Made by a program: the position numbers and the translations under genes
In this document: piece by piece, positions 1 to 6,359 of the stretch
How positions within the stretch are numbered: position 1 is the first letter of the stretch
Layout: each line of letters opens with the position of its first letter
Source: Pseudomonadota bacterium
Lineage (GTDB): Bacteria; Bdellovibrionota_B; Oligoflexia; Silvanigrellales; Silvanigrellaceae
Direction of reading: 5' to 3'
Assembly: GCA_027490595.1 (NCBI GenBank)
Contig: JAIXXU010000149.1
Coordinates: forward strand, 1 to 10,158
DNA: 10,158 bases
Notes under the pieces: model-generated
What the model saw: only the letters and a program-made list of their open reading frames with translations
Databases searched by the model: none
What the model was told of the DNA's origin: nothing

Positions 1-1440
1 CAACATGGTGAAGTTTTTGTCACAGATGATGGCGCTGAAACTGACTTAGATCTTGGTCATTATCAGCGTTTTACCTCTGCAAACCTTGGTCGACGCAATA
101 GTTTTACCACAGGTCAAGTGTATGATGCCGTCATCAGTAGGGAGCGTCGTGGGGATTACCTAGGAGGAACCGTGCAAGTGATTCCTCACATCACGGATCA
201 AATCAAGAATAACATTATACTAGCCAGTGAAAATTCTGATGTTTCCATTATAGAGGTGGGCGGCACTATCGGCGACATTGAAAGTTTGCCTTTTTTGGAA
301 GCTATTCGGCAGTTTCGCAATGATGTGGGCCGCGAGCACTCCTTGTTCATTCATGTGACTCTAGTACCATATATACGTGCCGCAGGTGAGTTAAAAACAA
401 AACCTACTCAGCATTCAGTAAAAGAGTTGCGTTCCATTGGTATTCAGCCAGACATTCTTATTTGTAGGGCAGATCAACCTATGTCCAAGGACGTAAGACA
501 AAAAATATCTACGTTTTGTAACCTACCTATTGAGAGTGTATTTGAATCCTTGGACGCAGATAGTATTTATAAAATGCCAATTATTTACAGCGAGCAAGCT
601 CTTGACCAGCGTATTGTAGAGCTCCTTGGCATTTGGACGGCACAGCCAAAGCTTGATGCTTGGCTAAAAATTGTGGAGGCTATTGAAAAGCCTAAACATC
701 AAGTTGTGGTTGGTGTGGTAGGCAAGTACATGGGCACTCCTGATTCCTACAAGTCTGTTTATGAAGCTCTTACCCATGCAGGTATTGCGAATGAAAGTCA
801 GGTAAAAATTGTAGGAATTGATTCCGAAAATGTATCATCTTCAAATGTTCATGAACTTTTATCGGGGTGCCATGGTATTTTGGTTCCGGGTGGATTTGGC
901 GATAGAGGCGTAGAAGGAAAAATTCTTGCCATACAGTACGCACGAGAAAATCACATTCCCTTTTTTGGCATTTGCTTAGGTATGCAGCTTGCCTGCGTTG
1001 AGTTTGCTCGCCATGTGTTGAAGTTAAAGGATGCTCATTCAGCGGAGTTTTCAGAAACATCACCGCACAAAATTATTCATTTGATGAAAAGCCAAGAAAG
1101 AATTTATTCCAAAGGTGCCAGTATGAGGCTTGGTGCTTATGATTGCGTTGTCAAGCGGCAAACAAAAGGTTTTGAGGCTTATGGTGTTGAGCTTATGAGT
1201 GAAAGACACAGGCACAGGTATGAATTCAACAATACCTATCGAACAGCATTTGAGGAAGCCGGCTTTATTGTGTCGGGCCAAAGTCCTGATGAAAGCCTTG
1301 TGGAAATGATGGAGCTTGAAAATCATCCTTGGTTTTTAGGGTGCCAAGCCCATCCTGAATTAAAAAGCCGTCCTATCAAAGCCCACCCTTTGTTTCAAAA
1401 ATTCGTGACTGCAGCGCTCAACTATTCCCTCCGTTCATAA
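1..1440 (+). CDS. pyrG: CTP synthase (glutamine-hydrolysing), 5' end outside window
   Basis: CTP synthase makes CTP from UTP, ATP and glutamine in the cytoplasm, the last step of de novo pyrimidine nucleotide synthesis. The reading frame is open from base 1, and the 479 visible residues lack roughly the first 55 of the usual 535-545. The visible start matches the end of the synthetase nucleotide-binding region (GEVFVTDDGAETDLDLGHY), followed by GGTVQVIPHIT and EVGGTIGDIES. The second half is a class I glutamine amidotransferase domain. It has the oxyanion-loop motif VPGGFGDRG, the nucleophile Cys325 (visible numbering) in GICLGMQ, and the His451/Glu453 pair in AHPE, so the catalytic triad is intact. 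The gene ends at TAA 1438-1440. An in-frame ATG at 118 lies inside the conserved domain and is not the start. The truncation is only the window edge. Identification is very secure. Confidence 0.98.
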   Translation, partial: QHGEVFVTDDGAETDLDLGHYQRFTSANLGRRNSFTTGQVYDAVISRERRGDYLGGTVQVIPHITDQIKNNIILASENSDVSIIEVGGTIGDIESLPFLEAIRQFRNDVGREHSLFIHVTLVPYIRAAGELKTKPTQHSVKELRSIGIQPDILICRADQPMSKDVRQKISTFCNLPIESVFESLDADSIYKMPIIYSEQALDQRIVELLGIWTAQPKLDAWLKIVEAIEKPKHQVVVGVVGKYMGTPDSYKSVYEALTHAGIANESQVKIVGIDSENVSSSNVHELLSGCHGILVPGGFGDRGVEGKILAIQYARENHIPFFGICLGMQLACVEFARHVLKLKDAHSAEFSETSPHKIIHLMKSQERIYSKGASMRLGAYDCVVKRQTKGFEAYGVELMSERHRHRYEFNNTYRTAFEEAGFIVSGQSPDESLVEMMELENHPWFLGCQAHPELKSRPIKAHPLFQKFVTAALNYSLRS

Positions 1441-1451
1441 ATTCAAAAATT

Positions 1452-1495
1452 AAACTTAGCCATATATTTCCTGCTTCTTGCCAACACCTAAGTTT
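1452..1495 (+). repeat. Inverted repeat after pyrG, long loop
   Basis: AAACTTAG (1452-1459) is the exact reverse complement of CTAAGTTT (1488-1495), with 28 nt between them. It begins 12 nt after the pyrG stop codon. A U-G pair could extend the RNA stem by one. The stem is weak and no T-run follows, so it does not qualify as an intrinsic terminator. It could be a chance match or a 3'-end processing hairpin. Confidence 0.3.
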
Positions 1496-1591
1496 GTAGT
1501 GCCCCAAACCGTCAAAAGATTACCGAAATTATTTTTTGTAAAATATAAAATTATTGAGTTTTGGAATTGACTGAAAAGCTTTTTTTGGTTA

Positions 1592-1604
1592 GGTAAAAAT
1601 TACC
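1592..1604. repeat. Small inverted repeat GGTAA-AAA-TTACC
   Basis: GGTAA (1592-1596) and TTACC (1600-1604) are exact reverse complements separated by AAA. The repeat lies about 110 nt upstream of the orphan gene's ATG, where a DNA-binding protein could act. In sequence this AT-rich, short palindromes occur often by chance, so it is a candidate only. Confidence 0.2.
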
Positions 1605-1644
1605 CATAAATTAATGGTATGTTTTATTAATATATTTTTAACTT

Positions 1645-1672
1645 TTAACATCATGATATTACTTTTTAATAC
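1645..1672 (+). promoter_or_regulatory. Possible sigma-70-type promoter for the orphan gene
   Basis: TTAACA (1645-1650) matches the -35 consensus at five of six bases. TAATAC (1667-1672), 16 nt further on, is a poor -10 box with three of six matches. Another -10-like TAATAT lies at 1679-1684 but has no good partner upstream. The region is so AT-rich that weak matches are expected, so this only marks where a promoter could sit. Confidence 0.2.
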
Positions 1673-1702
1673 AGAAAATAATATTTTTTGGTAATCAATT
1701 TT

Positions 1703-1707
1703 AGAGG
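1703..1707 (+). promoter_or_regulatory. Shine-Dalgarno AGAGG that sets the orphan gene's start at 1715
   Basis: AGAGG ends 7 nt before the ATG at 1715, a normal distance. The same frame is open upstream to a TTG at 1688, but the region before that TTG is only an AT-rich run with no purine-rich site. The ATG at 1715 is therefore the better start. Confidence 0.65.
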
Positions 1708-1714
1708 TTTGCGT

Positions 1715-2284
1715 ATGTCTACGAATTCAGCTCTGAGTCATCGTTTCCATCCCTATATGCTTCCAGGTCGCACACCCAATTTGCGTTTGGGGAGCTCCCA
1801 AGAGCCTCATCCTTTATTTCACTCTGCATCCCAAAACCATAATAGCGTTTCGTTTCTTTTTGAAAGACTAGGTAGTCGTGCTGATACCGAGAATTTAGCG
1901 GACTATGAAAATAGAAATGCTTCAGTCTCAGTTAATTATTCTAATAGTTTGGAACAGTCTCAGGCTTATGTTGAGGCTGACTCTGACGATGAAACAGAAT
2001 ACTTGGATGATAGAAATTCATCCGGCATCTTTCAAACAGAAAGCGAAGATTCTTCTGACGAAGAGTTTTGCACGCCTCGAAGAAGACTAAGCTCAGATTC
2101 TGATACCCGTCCTTGCCCAAATGCTCCACTCAGGAACGTGGGCATCTTGACAAAAGTCATGAAATCAAAAAGAAGCTTGGACTTCCCTAAATCGATAGTT
2201 GATGCACAACAATCAGATAGGCTGACGCGTAAGTTTCTTGAATTGAAGATTCAAGATAATTCACAAGAATTAGGACAGCCCTAA
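1715..2284 (+). CDS. Orphan hypothetical protein with an acidic Ser/Asp/Glu-rich centre
   Basis: I do not recognise this 189-residue protein. It has no signal peptide, membrane segment, cysteine cluster or enzyme motif. Three zones can be seen. Residues 1-80 are polar and rich in Ser, Asn, His and Pro. Residues 87-117 carry 14 Asp/Glu among many Ser/Thr (SDDETEYLDD, TESEDSSDEE), followed by TPRRR at 120-124 and SSDSD. Residues 139-176 are basic with hydrophobic spacing (KVMKSKRSLDF) and could form a helix. Several Ser/Thr fit the S/T-x-x-D/E pattern of eukaryotic casein kinase 2: S90, T108, S113, S114 and S127. Most of the chain looks intrinsically disordered. It has its own AGAGG site and a long spacer upstream, and it faces epmA convergently. 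A secreted, host-directed protein is one possibility; an adaptor or a fast-evolving lineage-specific protein is another. The ORF is probably real, but its function is unknown. Confidence 0.7.
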   Translation: MSTNSALSHRFHPYMLPGRTPNLRLGSSQEPHPLFHSASQNHNSVSFLFERLGSRADTENLADYENRNASVSVNYSNSLEQSQAYVEADSDDETEYLDDRNSSGIFQTESEDSSDEEFCTPRRRLSSDSDTRPCPNAPLRNVGILTKVMKSKRSLDFPKSIVDAQQSDRLTRKFLELKIQDNSQELGQP

Positions 2285-2314
2285 ATTTGAGCATTAAATT
2301 TTAGCTTAAATCTA
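2281..2314. terminator. Weak hairpin between convergent genes, possible two-way terminator
   Basis: The 11 positions 2282-2292 pair with 2304-2314 except for one A/C mismatch and one G-U pair on the plus strand, around an 11-nt AT-rich loop. The stem covers the stop codons of both the orphan gene (TAA 2282-2284) and epmA (TAA, complement of 2301-2303). Only 16 nt separate the two genes, so any terminator must sit here or inside the opposing gene. No T-run follows on either strand, so the call is weak. Confidence 0.22.
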
Positions 2315-3686
2315 AGGTCAGTTCAGGAATACGACTTTCAAAAGGTAAAGAAAAAAGATCTTTAATTCCATTTGCCTCTATTAAAATGGCAATCACTCTA
2401 TCAAGTCCTAAGGCATTTCCTGCACAAGGGGGCATGCCAAAAGCCATAGTATTTTCAAATAGAACGTCGCGAATGATTTTGTGATTCTTGTTTTCTGCTT
2501 CTAAAATTCTCTCTTGAAAAATATTATTGTCTACAAGCTCTAAATAAGCATTACAAATTTCAATTCCATTGAGATAGGCTTCTGCACGTTCCACAACGTG
2601 ATCTTGTTGACTTGGTCTTGCTAATGCACCCATTTGTTTTGGATAATGAGTGACAAAACAAGCCTTTTGCTGTTTGAGAAATGGTTCTATTTTTTCCATA
2701 AAAAGTTTACAGAAAATATCGTCCCAGGTATCCGACATTCGAATTGAAGGACTTAACTCAATAGCCTTAAGGTAAAAATTCTCAGTATCTTGGACATCTT
2801 TTAAACTTAAATTTAAAATGGAATGAAATAATTCATCTACAGAATAAGTGGGCCAGTTTTCAGGCAAAGGAAAAGAAGAGCCTATTTGCTTCGCTAAATA
2901 TTCTACAAGATCTTTAGTCATTCCAAGAATATCATTCAAAGTATATCCCACAGCATACCATTCTAGCATAGTAAACTCGGGCTGATGCCATTGAGAAAGT
3001 TCCCCATGATTTCGAAAAGAGCGAGAAATTTCGAATATTTTATCATAGCCCATCGCAATAAGTTTTTTTAATGAAAATTCTGGACTTGTTGGAAGTTGAA
3101 GTGTGATTTGTTGCCCCCTGTGAGAGGTGTATGAAGTAGAAAAACTATTTAAGTATGTTTCGCATCCTCCGCTTGGCACCAACTGCGGAGTTTCCATGTG
3201 TAAGAAATCTCTATGTAAAAAAAAGTCTTTTGTTTTTTTTATACACTTTTCTTTGTCAGATATTGTTTTAGCATGGTATTTACCTGGTGCTTCATACAAG
3301 CATGTATGTATTAAGCTCTTTAGACAAATATTTTCAAGGTTTGCCATAGGATCGAAAACATATTTTGATTTCCAGGGTTCGTAGTTTTTTGTGAGATCAT
3401 AAATATTTTTGATCACAAGTTTGAAATTTCTGTCGTTGTATTTTAATTGATCTAAATTTTCAATATTTTCGGGAAAAAAGTCGCCTGAAAATAAAATTAC
3501 ATCGCCTGATTTTGGTAATTTATCATCACAAGAAAAATAAGAATTTTCCAAAAAAATAGGCCATAAAATTGCTGATATGTCTGACAGTCCTGGCAAACCC
3601 TGAAAATAAAAAATTCTACCGACACTTTTTCGAGAATTTAAGGAATTACTTTTACGAAGTTCATAGAGAGTTTTCAGAGAATACAT
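2301..3686 (-). CDS. epmA: EpmA-like EF-P lysyltransferase (lysyl-tRNA synthetase paralogue) with long N-terminus
   Basis: EpmA (GenX/PoxA/YjeA) activates lysine or beta-lysine with ATP and joins it to a conserved lysine of elongation factor P, which helps ribosomes through proline stretches. The class II synthetase core is clear: a motif 1 region near 151-176 (METPQLVPSGGCE), TSPEFSLKKLI at 200-210, motif 2 RSFRN (222-226) with HQPEFTMLEWY (234-244), NGIEICNAYLEL, and motif 3 GNALGLDRVIAIL. The GMPPCAG segment (417-423) and Ala425, where lysyl-tRNA synthetases have Gly, favour EpmA over true LysRS. The protein has 461 residues against about 325 for E. coli EpmA. The extra N-terminal ~125 residues contain KSGDVILFSGDFF and an FKLVIKN segment that resemble the last strands of the LysRS anticodon-binding OB fold. 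The start lies 4 nt after the lon stop codon with only a weak ribosome site, so coupling to lon is likely. A divergent LysRS remains the alternative. Confidence 0.85.
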   Translation of the reverse strand: MYSLKTLYELRKSNSLNSRKSVGRIFYFQGLPGLSDISAILWPIFLENSYFSCDDKLPKSGDVILFSGDFFPENIENLDQLKYNDRNFKLVIKNIYDLTKNYEPWKSKYVFDPMANLENICLKSLIHTCLYEAPGKYHAKTISDKEKCIKKTKDFFLHRDFLHMETPQLVPSGGCETYLNSFSTSYTSHRGQQITLQLPTSPEFSLKKLIAMGYDKIFEISRSFRNHGELSQWHQPEFTMLEWYAVGYTLNDILGMTKDLVEYLAKQIGSSFPLPENWPTYSVDELFHSILNLSLKDVQDTENFYLKAIELSPSIRMSDTWDDIFCKLFMEKIEPFLKQQKACFVTHYPKQMGALARPSQQDHVVERAEAYLNGIEICNAYLELVDNNIFQERILEAENKNHKIIRDVLFENTMAFGMPPCAGNALGLDRVIAILIEANGIKDLFSLPFESRIPELTLDLS

Positions 3687-3690
3687 AGGC

Positions 3691-6306
3691 TCACTTTTTA
3701 GATTTTTTTAGTTCATGAGACTTTAAGTGTTTGGAAATGAGGTCAAAGGCACTACCGGGTGTAAATGCTTGACGCTTTTCATCCCAGCTTCCAGAGTGGT
3801 ATCCTGTCAATAATTCAAACGCTTCTTCCACAGTGGCCACAGGCCAAATATGAAATTTATTTTGAGACACAGCCTCTCGTACATGGCGGTTTAGCATGAG
3901 ATGTTTCACATTTTGAACAGGAATAATGCAACCTTGACGACCATTGAGCCCCTGTAGTTTACATACTTTAAAAAACCCTTCAATTTTCTCATTCACGCCA
4001 CCGATGGGCTGAATTTCGCCAAACTGGTTTACAGAACCAGTAACTCCAAAAGATTGATCAAGTGGAATGCCTGCCACAGTAGATAAAACTAGACATAATT
4101 CGGCAAGGGTGGCGCTATCTCCATCCACACCACTGTAATTCTGCTCAAAACAAATTGTAGCTCCAATATTAACCACTGACTTCTTTCCAAATGTTCCATT
4201 GATCCAGCTTGTTAAAATGCTAACCCCTTTGTTGTGAAGTTTTCCTGATAAAGCTGCATCACGTTCAATATTTACAATGCCTGGTTTACCTTTGTATGTG
4301 CGACATGTGATTCGGGTAGGAACGCCAAAACTAATGTCTCCCAGTGAGTATACCGCTAAGCCGTTAACCTCACCTACGCGACGAGAATTTGTAGAGATGA
4401 TAATATCTTTGCGCTTGAGCATTTCAATAATGTGATCTTCAAGAGCTGCGGAACGAAAATATTTTTCATCAATGGCCTTTTCAACATCTTCCCGGGAAAT
4501 TTGTTTTGATTTTCGTTCGCGAGCCATGAAGTCAGCTTCAATTGTGATGTCTTTTACAAGACCAAAGCGTGTTGTCAGTTTATCTTGGTCGTCAACGACG
4601 CGGCTGCCGAATTCAATAATTGCTGCCATTGCTTTTGCGTCAAAGGGTAAAAGTTGTTCTACTTTTGTTCTAGTGGAAATAAAATCAACGTAGTCTTCAA
4701 TAGTTTCACTAGTTCTATTCATTTCGGCATTAAAGTCTGCCTTGATTTTAAAAATTTTATTGAAGTCTTCATCATATTGATAAAGCATTCGATAAATCCA
4801 GTCAGAACCAATTAAAATAATTTTTACGTCCAAAGGAATAGGTTCTGGTTTTAGGCCACTGGTAGCCAGGATGCTATATTGTTCGCCCAGATCTTCAATA
4901 AATAATTTTTGATTTTTAATCACCCTTTTTAATGTTTCCCAAACATGAGGGGTTCTAAATATGTCTATGGCATTTAGAACAAGATAACCACCATTGGCGC
5001 GAGCTAGGGCGCCAGCTTTGATCATTTTAAAGTCAGTTGTGTAGACTCCATATTCAATATTTTTTTCAATTTTTCCAAATAAATTATAAAAAGTAGGATT
5101 GTTTTCAATGATGATTGGTGCGCCAGCGGATTCCGTATTGTCAACAAAAACATTCACCCTGTAGGGCAAATAGGGATCGCTTTTCTTGAGAGGGTAGGTA
5201 ATTGAACTGGTGCTTTCTTCTCCTTCTCCTTCCGCTTGTTCTTCGTCTGGAAGCAAATCATTCAAGTTTTCAAGAATATGAGCCTTCACTTCATTTAGGT
5301 ACTCAATTACATTTTTTTCTGATTCATATTCTTTTAAAAATGGAGTTAAAGCTTGGTTAAGAACATAATCGCCAAGCTCTAGTTGCAATTCTTCGAGTTT
5401 TTCTTTGGTTTCGCTTTCGATTGTTCTTACCTTACGAGCAAAATCTAATACTTCTGGTTCTAGTATATTTCTTTCGTTCTCAATTTTTTCTTTTTGTTCT
5501 TCAGTAAGTTCTGAGTATTCTTTTTCGCTTAAGGGCTTTCCCTCGATAATTGGTATAGTAACTATTCCCATACGTGTAGATTTTACACCAAAATTTTTTG
5601 CTTTGGCTGTTTTCTCTAGCTCTACAAATAGTTTTGATTTTTTTTCATTACTGGAATTGATAAAGGTATTGACGTTGGTTTCGTATTCTTCGGATTGAAA
5701 AGCGTCAACTAGTTCAACTGTGAGTTGTTCAATGAGCTCTTCCATTTGTTTTTTGAATTTTTTTGCAACGCCTTGTTTTAGCAGCATCGCATGGGGTGAT
5801 TCAGGACTTTTGAAATTGTAAACATAAACCCAATCGCCAGGGGGAGATGTTAGTTTGGCAGTTTTTTCCAGAAAATTACGAATTACGCTTGTTTTACCAG
5901 TGCCCTGAGTCCCTGCGACGTAAATATTGTACCCAGGTTTGTGAATGCCTAAACCCAAATTAATGGCTCTCACGGCGCGAGGTTGAGCGATGATTTCGTA
6001 GTTGACCTCAGGCCGTTTTCCTTTTGCGTAAATGTTTTCTTTGGGTTCGCAAAAATGATAAATTTCAGATTCTGAAAGACGCCGAAATGAATTTTTTGCT
6101 TTAGAAACCTTTAAATTCGAAGGGAATTCTTTATCTCTTTTTTGTAATATTTCTTGTGTTAAGGACGGCTTGGTTTTTTGGGACGCAAGAGGTTTTTTTA
6201 CGCTGACCTTCGTGGTCTTACTCTTTTTTAAAGGTTGTTTGTCAGAAGTTTTCGCTTTTCCGGATGATTTTTTCTTCAAGGAAGAGGTTTTTTTTTTGAT
6301 TGCCAT
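3691..6306 (-). CDS. Lon-family ATP-dependent protease, LonB/LonC-like (AAA_32 + Lon protease domain)
   Basis: This 871-residue cytoplasmic protein should use ATP to unfold and degrade selected proteins. It belongs to the putative 'Lon-related' group, not to classical LonA. In order it has a lysine-rich tail (17 Lys in residues 1-50), a conserved entry segment (about 70-125), Walker A GTQGTGKT (132-139, Lys138), a long charged, probably coiled helical insertion (about 180-350), an acidic stretch DEEQAEGEGEE (354-364), a Walker-B-like GGYLVLNAID (439-448), FKIKADF (519-525), and a C-terminal Lon peptidase domain. Catalytic Ser731 (GDSATLAE) and Lys774 (GGVNEKIEG) are 43 apart, as Ser679/Lys722 are in E. 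coli Lon, so the dyad is intact. As I recall the family, the Walker B acid varies, so Asn here need not mean loss of ATPase activity. The start has AAGGGAA (6314-6320) 7 nt upstream. The gene lies between recQ and epmA, probably in one transcript. Substrates are unknown. Confidence 0.93.
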   Translation of the reverse strand: MAIKKKTSSLKKKSSGKAKTSDKQPLKKSKTTKVSVKKPLASQKTKPSLTQEILQKRDKEFPSNLKVSKAKNSFRRLSESEIYHFCEPKENIYAKGKRPEVNYEIIAQPRAVRAINLGLGIHKPGYNIYVAGTQGTGKTSVIRNFLEKTAKLTSPPGDWVYVYNFKSPESPHAMLLKQGVAKKFKKQMEELIEQLTVELVDAFQSEEYETNVNTFINSSNEKKSKLFVELEKTAKAKNFGVKSTRMGIVTIPIIEGKPLSEKEYSELTEEQKEKIENERNILEPEVLDFARKVRTIESETKEKLEELQLELGDYVLNQALTPFLKEYESEKNVIEYLNEVKAHILENLNDLLPDEEQAEGEGEESTSSITYPLKKSDPYLPYRVNVFVDNTESAGAPIIIENNPTFYNLFGKIEKNIEYGVYTTDFKMIKAGALARANGGYLVLNAIDIFRTPHVWETLKRVIKNQKLFIEDLGEQYSILATSGLKPEPIPLDVKIILIGSDWIYRMLYQYDEDFNKIFKIKADFNAEMNRTSETIEDYVDFISTRTKVEQLLPFDAKAMAAIIEFGSRVVDDQDKLTTRFGLVKDITIEADFMARERKSKQISREDVEKAIDEKYFRSAALEDHIIEMLKRKDIIISTNSRRVGEVNGLAVYSLGDISFGVPTRITCRTYKGKPGIVNIERDAALSGKLHNKGVSILTSWINGTFGKKSVVNIGATICFEQNYSGVDGDSATLAELCLVLSTVAGIPLDQSFGVTGSVNQFGEIQPIGGVNEKIEGFFKVCKLQGLNGRQGCIIPVQNVKHLMLNRHVREAVSQNKFHIWPVATVEEAFELLTGYHSGSWDEKRQAFTPGSAFDLISKHLKSHELKKSKK

Positions 6307-6359
6307 GAATTAGTTCCCTTTTAAGCATATAGCAATAGAATAAAAACTAGGAGACGATC

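Larger units (their letters stand above)
1441..1714. other. AT-rich intergenic spacer between pyrG and an orphan gene
   Basis: This 274-nt spacer is clearly richer in A and T than the genes on either side. It holds an 8-bp inverted repeat with a long loop just after pyrG (1452-1495), a self-complementary AAAAGCTTTT (1574-1583), a small GGTAA/TTACC inverted repeat (1592-1604) and a possible promoter near 1645-1672. I see no canonical GC-rich hairpin with a T-run, so where pyrG transcription ends is unclear. I find no tRNA, no convincing small ORF and no mobile-element end. The length and composition would suit a separately regulated downstream gene. Confidence 0.6.

Noticed and set aside
1..117. 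pyrG starting at ATG 118 as a truncated gene
   Set aside because: Bases 1-117 continue the same frame with conserved CTP synthase sequence, so the shortness is only the window edge.
439..448. Loss of ATPase function in the Lon-like protein because the Walker B acid appears as Asn (residue numbers 439-448)
   Set aside because: As I recall this Lon-related group, the position varies (Asp, Gln and others), and Walker A and the protease dyad are intact. A dead enzyme is not supported.
770..1326. Two open frames on the minus strand inside pyrG (97 and 88 codons)
   Set aside because: They lie opposite strongly conserved CTP synthase sequence, have no recognisable domain and no good ribosome site. 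They are antisense shadows.
1688..1714. TTG start that would add nine residues to the orphan protein
   Set aside because: There is no ribosome site before the TTG, whereas AGAGG is well placed before the ATG at 1715.
1905..2129. Short overlapping frames on both strands within the orphan gene
   Set aside because: They have no ribosome sites or domains. The long frame from 1715 has its own ribosome site and ends 16 nt before the next gene, so it is the better reading.
6307..6359. Terminator between recQ and the Lon-like gene
   Set aside because: Only a 3-bp GGA/TCC stem before a T-rich stretch is visible on the minus strand. That is too weak to end transcription, so an operon is more likely.
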